DNA of 64,000 nt from Cryptomeria japonica (Eukaryota > Streptophyta > Pinopsida > Cupressales > Cupressaceae), in NCBI RefSeq assembly GCF_030272615.1, contig NC_081407.1:380019179-380083178 (forward strand). The letters run 5' to 3'. Numbering within the stretch: position 1 is the first letter of the stretch; the number at the start of each line of letters is the position of its first letter. A model generated the notes under the pieces. That model did no database searches, was not told where the DNA came from, and was given only the letters and a program-made list of their open reading frames with translations. Positions 1-11,854 of the stretch are shown here, piece by piece. A program made the translations under genes and the position numbers.

Positions 1-101
1 AAACTATATGAGGTCTTCACACCAAGCAAATACTAGAAACTACCGAACTCACACATATCTTAACCGACAGTATACTATAGTACCATGGGATTACAATACA
101 A

Positions 102-388
102 GGATATGGTGTGAATGTTGTGGAAGATATGGACATATAAGTGCCAATTGCAAAATAAGGTTTGGAATGATCAACTGAAGATCATGGAGAAATCCAGGAA
201 TGGCATGCTTTCTTTGTCATAAATTTGGAAACTTAGCTAAGGACTACAGAGATCAACCCAGAGGAGATAATGAGGAGATAAAAATCAAATTACATAAAAT
301 CTGGAAAAGAAAGGAAATTGAGTCAAAAAATGAAGAAAATGAAGATAGCACCTTACCTACTGAGTTAGGTGCATCTCCTTCGAATTAA
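102..388 (+). pseudogene. E1 ORF1 C-terminal zinc-knuckle remnant
   Basis: Near position 110 one frame reads CECCGRYGHISANC, a canonical CX2CX4HX4C retroviral-type zinc knuckle, and ends at a stop about 25 bases later. A second, degenerate knuckle (CFLCHKFGNLAKDY, His to Asn and last Cys to Tyr) follows in another frame at 200-250, then a Lys/Glu-rich tail. This matches the end of ORF1 of E2, which has four tandem knuckles and a similar charged tail. It is the nucleic-acid-binding end of a Gag-like protein, broken by frameshifts. The N-terminal part lies outside the window. Confidence 0.7.
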
Positions 389-908
389 TCAGTAAAGGTA
401 TGAAGGGACTGCATTATCTCAAGGTTAGATCCTAACAATTCCTATTTTATCATGCACTTAATCTCAAAATCCACATAGCTAAGATGCATTAGCAAGTTTG
501 AAATTTTATCTAGTTTTTTGGAGTACCAAAGAAGTTGGTAAATGCAGGAAGCCTGTCTAAGTCAGTAAAAGCATAAAAGGAAATTAATCAGTTTAGTGGA
601 ACTGAGTGCATTTAATGTTTTCTTACCTAACTCCACAAAGCTCGATAAGGTCAAATGTGTACTTAATGTTCTTCGCGTGGTCATTCTACACTTACCAGTT
701 ATCAAAGAGCAGAGCTAAGCGATTCAAAGGCGATCAAACATCTCCTGAGAAAATTTCAAGGTATTTATACAACATTCTTAATGCATTTGCAAGATAGTTA
801 ACCAGTCAACATCAGTTGTGAACATCTGCATTATATTTACTAAGTCGAAAGCATTTTCTGGTTAGTTAAAACCCTAAACTTTTTCATTAGTAGAAATCCA
901 AGTTTGTG
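389..908 (+). other. Spacer between E1 ORF1 and ORF2
   Basis: No supported gene. Short open frames lack family motifs. E2 has a similar non-coding gap between its two ORFs (about 38975-39277), so the spacer may be an original feature of the family. Confidence 0.5.
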
Positions 909-3683
909 ATGGATCCTAAGGTGCAGAAACCTGTTGTAGTTGAGACTATTGAAAAGCCCTCACTGAAATATTCCTTACCTCCCAAAGTTGCTTCTGAACC
1001 CGATGAGAAAACTACATTTTCTCTTAGTCTGGATAGGGTTCTATTAGTTGAAGATGCCAGATTCTACACTAAGTGTCGTGTTGAAGAGCTAGGTCATACC
1101 AAAATCAAGGACATGTATGATGAGTTATGTACCGATGGAATCCTAGACAGCAAGTATGAACATATCAAAGTCAAGGGATTGACTAAACCCCTAACCTACC
1201 CTCGAGTTTTCAAACCCCAATGGGTTAAATTTGTTTTGAGCAGAGTTCATGATGACTTTATGTGGTTAGAGGAGCAACCGTTCAAAATCAACAAGGAAAT
1301 CATTCACATAATAACTAGATACCCGATATACGACCATGCCCAAGCACAGAAAATGATTTCACATAAGGAATTGATATCTTTAACCGGAGTTGAGTCTAAT
1401 TGCGGAGGTCTTAAATTGAATAATGTTATAGATGCAAAGCTAAAATTTGCAATTCGAGTCATAGGTTATTATTTCTTTCAATTGGCAAGAGAGAACAGTG
1501 TACCATGTGCAGCCATAGATTTGGCCTACAAGATAGTGAAAAGGGGTATGAAGATTGATTTATGTGAAGTATTGCTGAAAAACTTATTCGAAAATCTCAA
1601 CACTATAAGGAAACCTAAGAAGAATAACTCGGCAAACACGCTAAAGTTTGGGTCACTCTTAGTGTGCATGTTTTTCTATTTTCAAAAATTCTTCACATCG
1701 GTCGGTAACATAGTTTGGGAATTACACCAACCAATCACCCATCAAATAAATGACTTTATCAATCAGTTAGGTGATAACTTCAATGAAATTATGGATGATT
1801 ACTTCAGAAAATTTCAAGAAAACATGCATAACAGGTATAGAATTCTACCTCAGTTAGTGGAAAAATATAAGGATGATATATGTTTTGAAGTGGACACCGA
1901 CTACTGTTATATCAATGCAGTAGAGCCTAGGACTCAATCTCTACTGGCCATGGGTTATGAGATGGATTTTGATATTTCTCAACAATAGATAGATGCCCTT
2001 TTGACACTTCCAAGGCATGCTACCGAGATCAGGTATGGTACCTATGAAGAGGTTAAAGAAAAAGTGAAAATGAGCATAGTAGTACCGAAGGATACAAGAA
2101 AAGCCACTAAAATTATCAAAGTGCTCATTGAGAAATTTGGAGAAGGTTCTACCTCCACTCCTAGCAAGAGTGATCAACTTGCAATTGAGGAAGAATCTGA
2201 GGCTCAATAAGCAGCAATTACTTTGAGCACCGAGTTGCCAAAAGGAAAAATTATGAAAAGGAAGAAGCAAGATACATCAAAGGTATCACCAACTCCTCCA
2301 GTGAAGTGCCCCTACACTAGGTCATCTACAGTATCTCCCAGTAAGAAGCAGAAAAATGTTGAAACACCTAAGGTAACAAGAACTTATAAGAAGTCAAACA
2401 GGAGACTCATTTTGAATAAAGAGTCAAGTGACACAGAATCTGAAGATGCAAGCAAATTTTAGATTGTTAAAAGCACCAAGGATGATGTTCACAATGTGGA
2501 CAATTTTTGTACAAATTTGAAACAATATGGTGGATTTGGGTCATTCAGATATGTAAAATATAACTCTAGAACTGAAGATGAGAAGAGGCAAATAGAAGAA
2601 TCAGTAGTTTGCACACTTCTTAAATTCTGAGTAGTTCCTCTGGAAGTAACTGAATTTCTTCCTAAAACATTGTATTCACACATTGACACTAGGTGGCAAT
2701 ATGCAATGAACTCAGAGAAACAGGCCAAAGAAAGAGTTTCGGTACATCTCTTTCCAGATATGTCGATAGAAGACATAAGGAAACATTTGAAGAATTACAA
2801 GACTAATTTTCAAGTCAAGCAAAGGGCCTTGAAAATGATGAAGGGTCTCTATCTCGAAGTTGAGAATGAAACCAAAGTCAAATGGCAATAAATATTCTAA
2901 ATCAGGATGCTGAGCATGAAGATGAAGTTGAAATAGTTGACATTACCAAGAAAGATCCTGATGCAACTATTCAACTTGATGAGAATGTCATGGACGTTGA
3001 GGCACCGGAACAAGAGATGATAGAAAGAAATGCCTATGCCAAACTAGTATCTAGTGAATCAGTTTTGGAACAAGTCAAGTCCTATCCTCCGGTAACTCAG
3101 CAAGTTTCAACCAAGAAACCTCAGGACACTGATCAAGGCAAAGAAGGTCAACAGTCTACAAAAGAAGAATCTACTTCTCAGGCCACCGGGGAACAAACTT
3201 CTCAAGAACCTACATGCACTGAAACTATTGCCACTGAGACCCCAAGCAATGATTCATCGAAGGACACATCAAAGGCTAAGGGAACCGACAAAAGTGTTGC
3301 CTCTACTGAGCAACCTACCGAGGGTGATCAAGCCTCCAAAGTAATTGTACTTATTCAATCAGTGAAAGCCTCATTATCCAAAGAAAGGAAAGTGAAGAAG
3401 CATAGTTTCAAGGTAGATCTATCAAAGCCTATTGTGTTGCCAAATTTTGACATCTCAAAACTAAAAGGGCAAGCACTTATTGAATTCGGAGAACTATGCA
3501 AAGCCAAAGCAGAGCAAGAAAGACAAATGGCTATTCAGAAGAAGAACCGAGTAATTCAAAAGGTTAAAGCATTATTAACAGACATGCTACCTGAAGCTAC
3601 CGTGAATGAAGATGCTTCCATCCATATGCAACTGGATGAATTACTCTCTAAATTAGAAGCATCAGGATTCGACGCATCCGAAT
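909..3683 (+). pseudogene. E1 ORF2, first part (unknown conserved protein)
   Basis: ATG at 909 opens a frame that runs with few interruptions to the insertion of element A. In-frame stops are at about 1986 (TAG), 2208 (TAA), 2460 (TAG) and 2628 (TGA), with a frameshift near 2885. Residues 1-360 form an apparently globular domain that aligns by eye with E2 ORF2. Shared landmarks are EELGxxKIKxMY, a VLSRVH/VLRRVH block, an AIDLAYKIV/CIKSAYDMV helix, a FGSLLVC/FGNLLVC block and AVEPRT followed by MGYE. The rest is Lys/Glu/Ser/Thr-rich and predicted disordered or coiled. There is no DSG protease, HHCC, DDE or YVDD motif. Function unknown; a distant link to the putative plant transposon protein domains seen in other plant retroelements is a guess. 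Confidence 0.7.
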
Positions 3684-5148
3684 TGTTGGCATTATGCGAA
3701 CTAGCATGTGAACATGATCATGACATTGTATGTTGTCATTGATGTCAATATGTTGAAAAAGAGAAAACTGGTATATGTGAGAACCGGTATGTGTGCCAAA
3801 GTAAAGCGGTGTGCCTGTTCAAGGTAAACTAGCATGTTGATATGGGAACCGGTACATGGAACCTTTGTATGACTACCAGTTGGTAGTCTCAGGGTTTTCG
3901 GTTGATGAGGTCCAAGCCTATGTGACTCAACTAGTGACTTTGTGTGAAGAGTTAGCATTGTAATAAAGAACAAACCTAGTTGCCATGTCAACCTTGTGCA
4001 CATGAAGGATCTTGCATGAAGGAGATTGTTTCCTTCTACCTCGGGAATGTGTGAAGTCTGTAAACGAAGAAAATGTGTGATGGGTTATCAGTCGCCATGG
4101 AAGCGGTGGAAAATGAACGATGGTGAACATCTTGGGATTGGATCAAGACTGATGTGTTTAATGCAATATGCTCAATGGTCAAGATTGAATCATTTGAATT
4201 GTTTAACCTAACAGGTTTAGGGTTTAGGGCTTATGCTACCAACCTATCTTTCCTATAAGGTCATTGTTGTGTTTCTTTCTGAAAGAGTTGGCAAAAGTTG
4301 TATGTGTGTATCCATGAGAAGTGATACATGATTCTTGCTAGACCAGAGAAGAGTAGTGATATCTGCAGAGTGTAAGTGCAGAAGGTGAAGAGGAGCTAAA
4401 GTGGATCTGCATTAGCATTGAGTGTTTTTCTCAGATCATTGTAAAACCTGTTGATCTTTAATCACCTCAACAATTGGAAAAATCCCTTAACAGGGTAGCT
4501 CTAACCAGCTTATTGAAAATCCTTCAACAGGGTGACTCAAATTCATTGAGCTATTTAAATCCTCTAACAAGGTAACCTTTGACAAGGTTTAACCCTTAAC
4601 CAAGTATCTTAGCCATCCCTTAACCGGGTGATCCCTAGTAGGATCAGTTCCTAACAAAACCTGTTGTAAGAAGTGTTTAACCGGACTAGGCTCCTAACAG
4701 AGCGAACTTCTAAAGAGTTCAAAACAGCTTGTGGGTATTCATCCCCACCGTGGTTTTTCCCAGTTGGGTTTCCACGTGAAAAATCCGTGTGTTATGTGTG
4801 ATGATTTTCAGGTGATGGTTTAAGTTGTCTGTGTCTGATAGTAAATCATGTTGAACTAGCTATTGTATTTTTGATGACTTACTTCCTGTTAATTCATAAG
4901 GGTGAAATGGAAGTGTAGTACTAGGATTGTATGAGAAGACAAGTGTTAACTGGTTTATGCTCTTCCTAGCTATTCTGGGTTTTGTCAGTTGTACTCTGTT
5001 GAGGACCGGTATTACTGTTTGTCTATCAATGCATAGTGTTTGTTGACTAACCAGTTGAAGGAAAGTTTTTCTTTGCCTATACTGATTCACCCCCCCCCCC
5101 CCCCTCTCAGTACCGGTTTGGTACTCACCATTCGTCATTAAGTTATCA
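3684..5148 (+). repeat. 5' LTR of copia A
   Basis: It matches 9475-10935 nearly base for base. It holds a run of short degenerate repeats based on TTAACnGGGT (about 4480-4700) and a poly-C tract in the context TGATTCACCCCC near its 3' end. The same landmarks occur in the LTRs of C, D and partly E1. The end CA is two bases before the primer-binding site. Confidence 0.92.
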
Positions 5149-5150
5149 AT

Positions 5151-5162
5151 TGGTATCAGAGC
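5151..5162 (+). promoter_or_regulatory. Primer-binding site of copia A
   Basis: TGGTATCAGAGC is complementary to the 3' end of plant initiator methionine tRNA, the usual minus-strand primer for Ty1/copia elements. It lies two bases after the LTR. Confidence 0.9.
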
Positions 5163-5219
5163 AACCTCCAAGTCCTCTGTGTTGTAAGCTTAACCACTTG
5201 AGGAAAAGATCCTATTGTA

Positions 5220-6215
5220 ATGATGAAGAGGGAAGGTCCAAAGTTCAATAGAGATAACTTCAAAATATGGAAGGACAGAATGAAGATTTATATCAGAAGC
5301 ATGGGTGCTCAACACTGGAGCTATGTTGAGAATGCCTTTGTTATTCCTACTAGTACTCTCACCGATGATCAAAAGAGAGAAATACAAGAGAATGGGCAAG
5401 TCATGGAAGCCCTAATCAGCAACTTATCTGACATTGAGTTTATCGATGTCCAAGGTAAGGACAAACCCAAAGAAGTATGGGACACTCTTGAGAGTATCTA
5501 TGGTGGTGATGAGCATGTAAAACAAGCTAAGGAAGAAAGTCTCAAAGGGAAATTTGAAGACATGCAAATGGTTGAAGGTGAGACCATTCAACAGTATGGA
5601 ATAAGAATCAAAACTGTTGTTGGAGATATCAAGAGTGCAGGTGGTAAAATGGAAGATTCCACTATGGTAAGCAAATTTTTGAGATCCTTGTTATCGGTCT
5701 ATGCAATAAGGGTTGTTGCTATTCAGGAGTTGAGATCAATTGACAAGACCAAGGTATCTCTTGACTCCATCATTGCAAAGTTGACAGCCTATGAGCTAAA
5801 TAGTTTTGATGGCAGTGTTCAAAAGACTGAATCATCTTTTAAAGCCTTTGTTGTACCATCAAGAAAAGGAAAGGAAGCATGCACCAGTGGTGAACCGAGA
5901 CAGAGCAGAGAAATGGATGATGAGGAGATCCTGATGAAATTTGAAGCTCTTCTTGCCAGGAAACTTCCAAAAGGAACCGGTAAATACAGAGGTAAGCTCC
6001 CTTTGAAATGCTTTTCTTGTAACCAGATAGGGCATATTGCTATAAACTATCCTAATGGTGACAAGAAATTCAAAGGAGGAAACCGGAGAAACTATTTTGT
6101 TGCAGTTGATGAAGGTGTCATAGATGAGGAATCAGAAGACGAAGAGAATGAAGACATTGTGTTTGTTGTAGTAAAGGAAGATGTGTCAGAAAAGAAGGCT
6201 CTTGTCTCCTGCTTT
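5220..6215 (+). pseudogene. Copia A gag (UBN2-type) with zinc knuckle
   Basis: The first ATG pair after the primer site opens a 382-codon frame. It starts MMKREGPKFNRDNFKIWKDR, the typical start of copia Gag of the UBN2 type, which forms the virus-like particle. A Lys-rich segment leads to the knuckle CFSCNQIGHIAINY near 6009-6050, whose last ligand is Tyr instead of Cys. The same Tyr occurs in C and D. An acidic linker follows (about 6110-6180). The frame shifts at about 6290, just inside the protease. Confidence 0.88.
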
Positions 6216-7725
6216 GATAATTCCAATGAGTGGATTATTGACAGTGGTTGTTCTCATCATATGACTGGTGATCGGAGCAAGTTTCTTTGGAAGAATATGA
6301 TGGTGGTGTGGTTCATTTTGGTAATGATGCACCATGTATGGTCAAAGGAAGAGGGTCCAGCTCTCTAAATGGAAAAAGAAGTGCTAACAATGTGTATTGG
6401 GTGGAAGGTCTCAAACATAATCTGTTGAGCATTGCCCAGCTGAATGATAGTGGACTCATTCTGGAATTCAAAAAAGGAGTGTGCAAAATCAAAGGAAAGA
6501 ATGGTGAATTGATGGCAATCGGTATGCAGACCAAAGGTAACTTATTCTAGCTGGATGCAAATGTAAGTACATGTCTTATGGCTAAATTTGATGATAGCTG
6601 GATATGGCATAGGAGACTTTGCCATGTAAACTTTGACAACATTGTAAAGGCTAGCAAGACCAAGGCAGTCAGAGGATTGTCGGTGCTGAGCAAACTGGAA
6701 AATCCTTTGTGCAGGGAGTGTCAACTTGGGAAAATGTCTTCCTCAACTTTCAAAGGTAAATCCTTCACTGCTGACAATTTACTTGATCTTGTGCATACTG
6801 ATTTGTGTGGCCCTATGAAAACTAAGAGTGTGCAGGGAGATAGGTATTTCATGATTCTGACTGATGATTGCTCAAGAATAATGTGGGTCACATTCTTGAA
6901 GGATAAGTCTGAAGATTTTGGAAACTTGAAAGCTTTCAGAGCACTAGTAGAAAAGGAAAGTGGTAGAAGAATCAAATGCCTTAAAACTAATCAAGGAGGA
7001 GAGTTCACTTTCGGTGAATTCAAAAAGTATTGTGAAGAAAATAGCATCAAGAGGCAACTATCTGTCCCCTAGACTCCACAGCAGAATGGATTAGCAGAGA
7101 GAAACAACCGAACTATGGTTCAAGCAGCTAGAACTATGTTGATCCAAGGAAAAGTTGCTCACACCTTTTGGAGAGAAGCGGTGAGCACTGTAGTATACAC
7201 AATGAACCAGATACTCATCAATAAAGGAAAAGACAAGACTCCTTATGAGTATTGGACCGGTAAGACTCCAGTAGTAAGCTACTTTAGAATGTTTGGTAGC
7301 AAATGTTATATCAAGAGAAGTGAACATCAGAGTAAGTTCGATGCAAAATGTGATGAAGGAATATTCCTAGGATATTCCACCAAGAGAAAATCTCTCAAAT
7401 GTTTCAACAATAGGACTCAGAGAATTGTTGAAAGCATCAATGTTAGAGTTGATGAAAACTTTGGAAAATCTGAGGAAACCGGCAGTATACAAGTAAGAGA
7501 TGAACCAGTAGTAACCTTCTGGGAACTGGTTACTAATCAACCAAGTACCAATAATAGTGGTCCTTCACCAGTAGACACTGATGAAGATGAGAATGAAGAA
7601 GAAAAGCAGGAGGAATCAGTCAAGAGCATTCCTCGATATGTCAAACTGAATCATGATCCTAAGCAGATCATAGGAGATAAGGATGCAGGAATCCTTACAG
7701 AAGAAAGGTCAGAGAGAATTCTTGT
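6216..7725 (+). pseudogene. Copia A protease and integrase
   Basis: WIIDSGCSHHMTGD near 6230 carries the aspartic protease DSG triad. After a frameshift near 6290 the integrase shows its zinc domain (HRRLCH and CRECQLG) and a catalytic core. The first Asp is in HTDLCGP. The second is lost: KTNQGGEF has Asn at 6989-6991 where D and C have Asp. The Glu of AERNN is kept. Stops at 6548 and 7070 (both TAG) break the frame. The integrase C-terminal region (GYSTKRKSLKCFNNRT) runs to about 7440, followed by an acidic linker. Clearly inactive. Confidence 0.88.
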
Positions 7726-9271
7726 ATGATCTATGAATTTGAGCCTAAATCATTCAAAGAGGCAGATGAAGACTGGATCAAGGCAATGGAGGAGGAAATT
7801 GACCAGATAGAGAAGAATGGCACATGGTCTTTGGTACCCAGACCGGAGCATAAAAATGTCATTGGAACCAAATGGGTTTTTCAGAAACAAGCTAAATGAG
7901 GATGGCACAATGGTAAGGAACAAAGCTAGACTAGTATGTAAAGGATATGCTATGGAAGAAGGAGAAGACTATGGATAAACCTTTGCTCCAGTAGCCAGAT
8001 TGGAAGGAGTTTGTATGCTTCTTGCATATGCAACCTTTAAAGGATTCAAAGTATATCAAATGGATGTAAAATCTGCATTTCTAAATGGAGTACTTGAAGA
8101 GGAGGTGTATATAGAGCAACCAGGTGGGTTTGCCTTATCTAAAGACAGTGACATGGTGTGTAGGATACATAAAGCCTTATATGGTCTAAAGCAGGCACCT
8201 AGAGCATGGTATGAACGCCTGCACTCCCATTTACTAAAAATTGGATTTGAGAGAACAAGTGAAGATAGCAATATCTACTTAAAATCTGAAGGAGACCAGA
8301 TCCTGATCTGTGAGGTATTTGTTTATGACATTATCTTTGGTGGAGATGATAAGATGAGTCATGAGTTTGCAGATGAGATGAAGAAAGAGTTTGAGATGTC
8401 ACTCATAGGGGAGATTAAGTTCTTCATTGGACAACAGATTCAGCAGATGAAAGATGGAATCTTTATCACTCAATCCAAGTATATCAAAGAGGTGTTGAAG
8501 ACCTTTGGCATGGAAGATAGCAAGCCGGTTGGTACACCGATGGTGACTGGTTGTAAACTATCCAAAGAGGATGATTCAACATTGGTTGATGAGAAGGAAT
8601 ATCGATCAATGATTGGTAAGTTGCATTATGTAGTGCATAGCAGACCAGATATTGCACATGCAGTTGGCATCACTGCAAGGTTCCAGATAAGTCCAAGAGA
8701 ATCCCACTTGGTTGCAGTCAAGCAGATTCTTAGGTATCTAAAGGGAACTATTGATTATGGATTGTGGTATCCATACAGCAAAGATTTCAACTTGAAAGTA
8801 TTCACAGATGCTGATTGGGCAAGTAATGTGGACGACCGGAAGAGCACAATCGGTGGTGCATTCTTTCTCAGTGGTAGACTGGTCTCATGGATAAGTAAGA
8901 AGCGGAGTTGTATCTCTCAGGCTACGGTATAAGCAGAGTATGTTGTAGCTTTCATGAACTGCACTCAGACAATTTGGATGAAGCATGTATTAAATGGCTT
9001 CAAACTTCCTATATCTGAACCGGTAAGTATATTTTGTGACAATACTAGTGCAATTAACATCTCTAAGAATCTGGGTTTACATTCTAGAACCAAGCACTTT
9101 GAGCTTAAGTATCATTTCTTGAGGGAAAAGGTTCAGAACAAAGAGATTGTACCAGAACATGTTTCCAGCAAGGAGCAGTTAGCAGACATATTCACCAAAC
9201 CTCTCCCAAAGGCTACATTTATGTACTTGAGAGGTGAGTTAGGGGTGTTGCCCCTTCAGGAGTTAAACTAA
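7726..9271 (+). pseudogene. Copia A reverse transcriptase and RNase H
   Basis: Frameshifts near 7727 and 7880 and a TAA near 7976 disrupt the N-terminal part. The core is open from 8000. VYQMDVKSAFLNG and KALYGLKQAPRAWYERL are standard copia RT blocks. The catalytic box reads FVYD (codon 8324-8326 TAT) instead of FVDD, a lost metal-binding Asp. RNase H follows, with FTDADWA, a stop at about 8930, AEYVV, CDNTSAINISKN and the C-terminal block EQLADIFTKPLP. The frame ends at 9271. Confidence 0.9.
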
Positions 9272-9474
9272 AAGTATATGCTCCACATTAGTCAAGTATT
9301 ACATAGTCAAATTTCTCTTCATGATTGATGTGTTGAAGGATGCTACTCCTCAGGGGGAGCAGCATAATGGAACAAGAAAGCTTGTGCCTTCACCTTGGCA
9401 TTGTTGTCAAAGGGGGAAAGAAGTAAAGCGGCGAGATATCTTTGTATATTACCATCAATGCCGAAGGGGGAGAT
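9272..9474 (+). other. Copia A 3' untranslated tail with polypurine tracts
   Basis: Non-coding. It contains several G-rich runs (AGGGGGAGCAGC near 9351, AAAGGGGGAAAG near 9409) and the LTR-adjacent tract GAAGGGGGAGAT ending at 9474, the likely plus-strand primer. The extra tracts resemble those in C and E2. Confidence 0.7.
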
Positions 9475-10935
9475 TGTTGGCATTATGCGAACCAGCATGT
9501 GAACATGATCATGACATTGTATGTTGTCATTGATGTCAATATGTTGAAAAAGAGAAAACCGGTATATGTGAGAATCGGTATAACATGATGAACCGGTATG
9601 TGTGCCAAAGTAAAGTGGTGTGTCTATTCAAGGTAAATTGGCATGTTGATATGGGAACTGGTACATGGAACCTTTGTATGACTACTGGTTGGCAATCTCA
9701 GGGTTTCCAATTGATGAGCTCCAAGCCTGTGTGACTCAACTGGTGACTTTCTGTGAAGAGTTAGCATTGTAATAAAGAGCAAGCCGAGTTGCCACGTCAG
9801 CCTTGTGCACGTGATGGATCTTGTATGAAGGAGATTGTTTCCTTCTACCTTAAGAATGTGTGAAGTTTGTAAACAAAGAAAACGCATGATGGGTTATCAG
9901 CCGCCATGGAAGCGGTGGAAAACAAACGATGGTGAACATCTTGGGATCGGATCAAGACTATTGTGTTTAATGCAATATGCTCAACGGTCAGGATTGAATC
10001 ATTTGAATTTCTTAACCTAACAGGTTTAGGGTTTAGGGCTTATGGTACCGACCTATCTTTCCTATAAGGTCATTGTTGTGTTTCTTTCTGAAAGAGTTGG
10101 CAAAAGTTGTATGTGTGTATCCATGAGAAGTGATACATGATTCTTGCCAAACCATAGAAGAGTAGTGATATCTGCAGAGTGTAAGTGCAGAAGGTGAAGA
10201 GGAGCTAAAGTGGATCTGCATTAGCATTGAGTGTTTTTCTCAGATCATTGTAAAACCTGTTGATCTTTAATCACCTAAACAATTGGAAAAATCCCTTAAC
10301 AGGGTAGCTCTAACCAGCTTATTGAAAATCCTTTAACAGGGTGACTCAAATTCATTGAGTTCTTTAAATCCTCTAACAATGTAACCTTTGACAGGGTTTA
10401 ACCCTTAACCAAGTGATCCCTAGCAGGATCGGCTCCTAACAGAACCTATTGTAAGAAGTCTTTAACCGGACTAGGCTCCTAACAGAGTGAACTTCTAACG
10501 AGTTCAAAATAGCTTGTGGGTATTCATCGCCACCATGGTTTTTCCCAATTGGGTTTCCACGTGAAAAATATGTGTGTTATGTGTGATGATTTTCATGTGA
10601 TGGTTTAAGTGGTCTGTGTTTGATAGTAAATCATGTTGAACTAGCTATTGTATTTTTGATGATTTACTTCCCGTTAATTCATAAGGGTGAAATGGAAGTG
10701 TAGTACTAGGATTGTATGAGGAGACAAGTGTTAACCGGTTTATGCTCTTCCCAGCTATTCTGGGTTTTGTCGGTTGTACTTTGTTGAGGACCGGTATTAC
10801 TGTTTGTCTGTCAATGCACAGTGTTTGTTGACTAACCGGTTGAAAGAAAGTTTTTCTTTTCTTGTACTGATTCACCCCCCCCCCCCCCCCCTCTTAGTAT
10901 CAATTTGGTACTCACCATTCATCATTAAGTTATCA
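9475..10935 (+). repeat. 3' LTR of copia A
   Basis: Partner of 3684-5148, starting TGTTGGCATTATGCG and ending TTATCA. Small indels and many substitutions, mostly transitions, separate the two copies, including the loss of about 14 bases near 10407. The flank after 10935 is E1 ORF2 sequence. Confidence 0.92.
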
Positions 10936-10936
10936 A

Positions 10937-11520
10937 TACCTTAGCAAGTTGAAGGACAAAGAGCTAATTGCCAAAATGATTGAAGAAGTGCAGAAAGCCA
11001 CTGCTATAGGTAAAGTCAAGCTTGTTGGACTCATTGTTGAGTTGACCCCTCAACTCAACCATATTATTTATTTATTTCAGAAACTCTTTACATTTTCATT
11101 ATCTATTAAGGATATCAAACATAAGACCGAAGTCATTGAATGAGAGATTTCAAATCTCTCCAATAAATTGACCACCGAGACAAATTTTGTTCAAAATTTC
11201 TATACCAAGCTGCAAATTCTTATGGCTCAACAGTTAGAACTTCGGAATGAAGAGAACAAAATAAGGATCGATATTATGACTCTTCGGACCTTATTTATTC
11301 CCCACTTATCATCAATATAAGAGCAGATCAATCAGGCTACCCACCTATCCACTCAGCCAGAGGGAAGCACTTTAAATGGATTGATTTCACTATTAGCTGA
11401 TATTACAACTCAGAATTCCCTAATGGACAATGTCAAGGATGCACTCTCCACTGCTCTCACCGACGCCAGTACAAAATATAAATCTATTTTTTACCAGTTA
11501 CCTCCACCTAATGGCAATTA
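10937..11520 (+). pseudogene. E1 ORF2, C-terminal part
   Basis: The frame reads LSKLKDKELIAKMIEEVQKA and goes on as a Leu/Ile/Lys-rich helical, probably coiled-coil segment. Stops are at about 11141 (TGA) and 11320 (TAA). It ends in YKSIFYQLPPPNGN at about 11520. With 909-3683 it gives about 1,120 codons, close to the length of E2 ORF2 (39278-42743), which also ends in a helical segment. It confirms that element A landed inside this ORF. Confidence 0.6.
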
Positions 11521-11684
11521 GTTTTGATGTTTGTCAAAAAGGGGGAGTCTACCGAGCAGAACAAAGTAACCGAATGTATAGTTGAATTTGACAGGGGGAG
11601 CATAGAGCACAAAGCAATGATCACCGAGCAATTGATCACAAGAGCATGCAAACTAAAGTTATGTACAGTATATTGATAAGGGGA

Positions 11685-11727
<43 letters not shown>

Positions 11728-11854
11728 AGTATGTTACCATGTATTGACAATTGTATATACTGTCATTTTAGTCAAATTTTGTAAGTATAGATTTTAAGCT
11801 ATGACTTTGAAGGAGTTTTGTCAAACATACCAGACTAATGTCAAAAGAGGAGAT
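11521..11854 (+). other. E1 3' untranslated region with (AT)n and polypurine tract
   Basis: No gene. Two internal purine runs (AAAAAGGGGGAGTC near 11537 and ACAGGGGGAGCA near 11592), an (AT)n microsatellite at about 11686-11724, and the LTR-adjacent purine tract AAAAGAGGAGAT ending at 11854. Confidence 0.65.

Larger units (their letters stand above)
3684..10935 (+). mobile_element. Ty1/copia LTR retrotransposon A
   Basis: Two LTRs of about 1.46 kb start TGTTGGCATTATGCGAAC and end TTATCA. A primer-binding site for initiator Met-tRNA follows the 5' LTR, and a polypurine tract precedes the 3' LTR. Between them lie gag, protease, integrase, reverse transcriptase and RNase H in copia order. It interrupts E1 ORF2. 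The 5-bp flanks do not match (CGAAT left, ATACC right), so no target-site duplication is visible. Stops and frameshifts make it non-functional. Confidence 0.93.
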
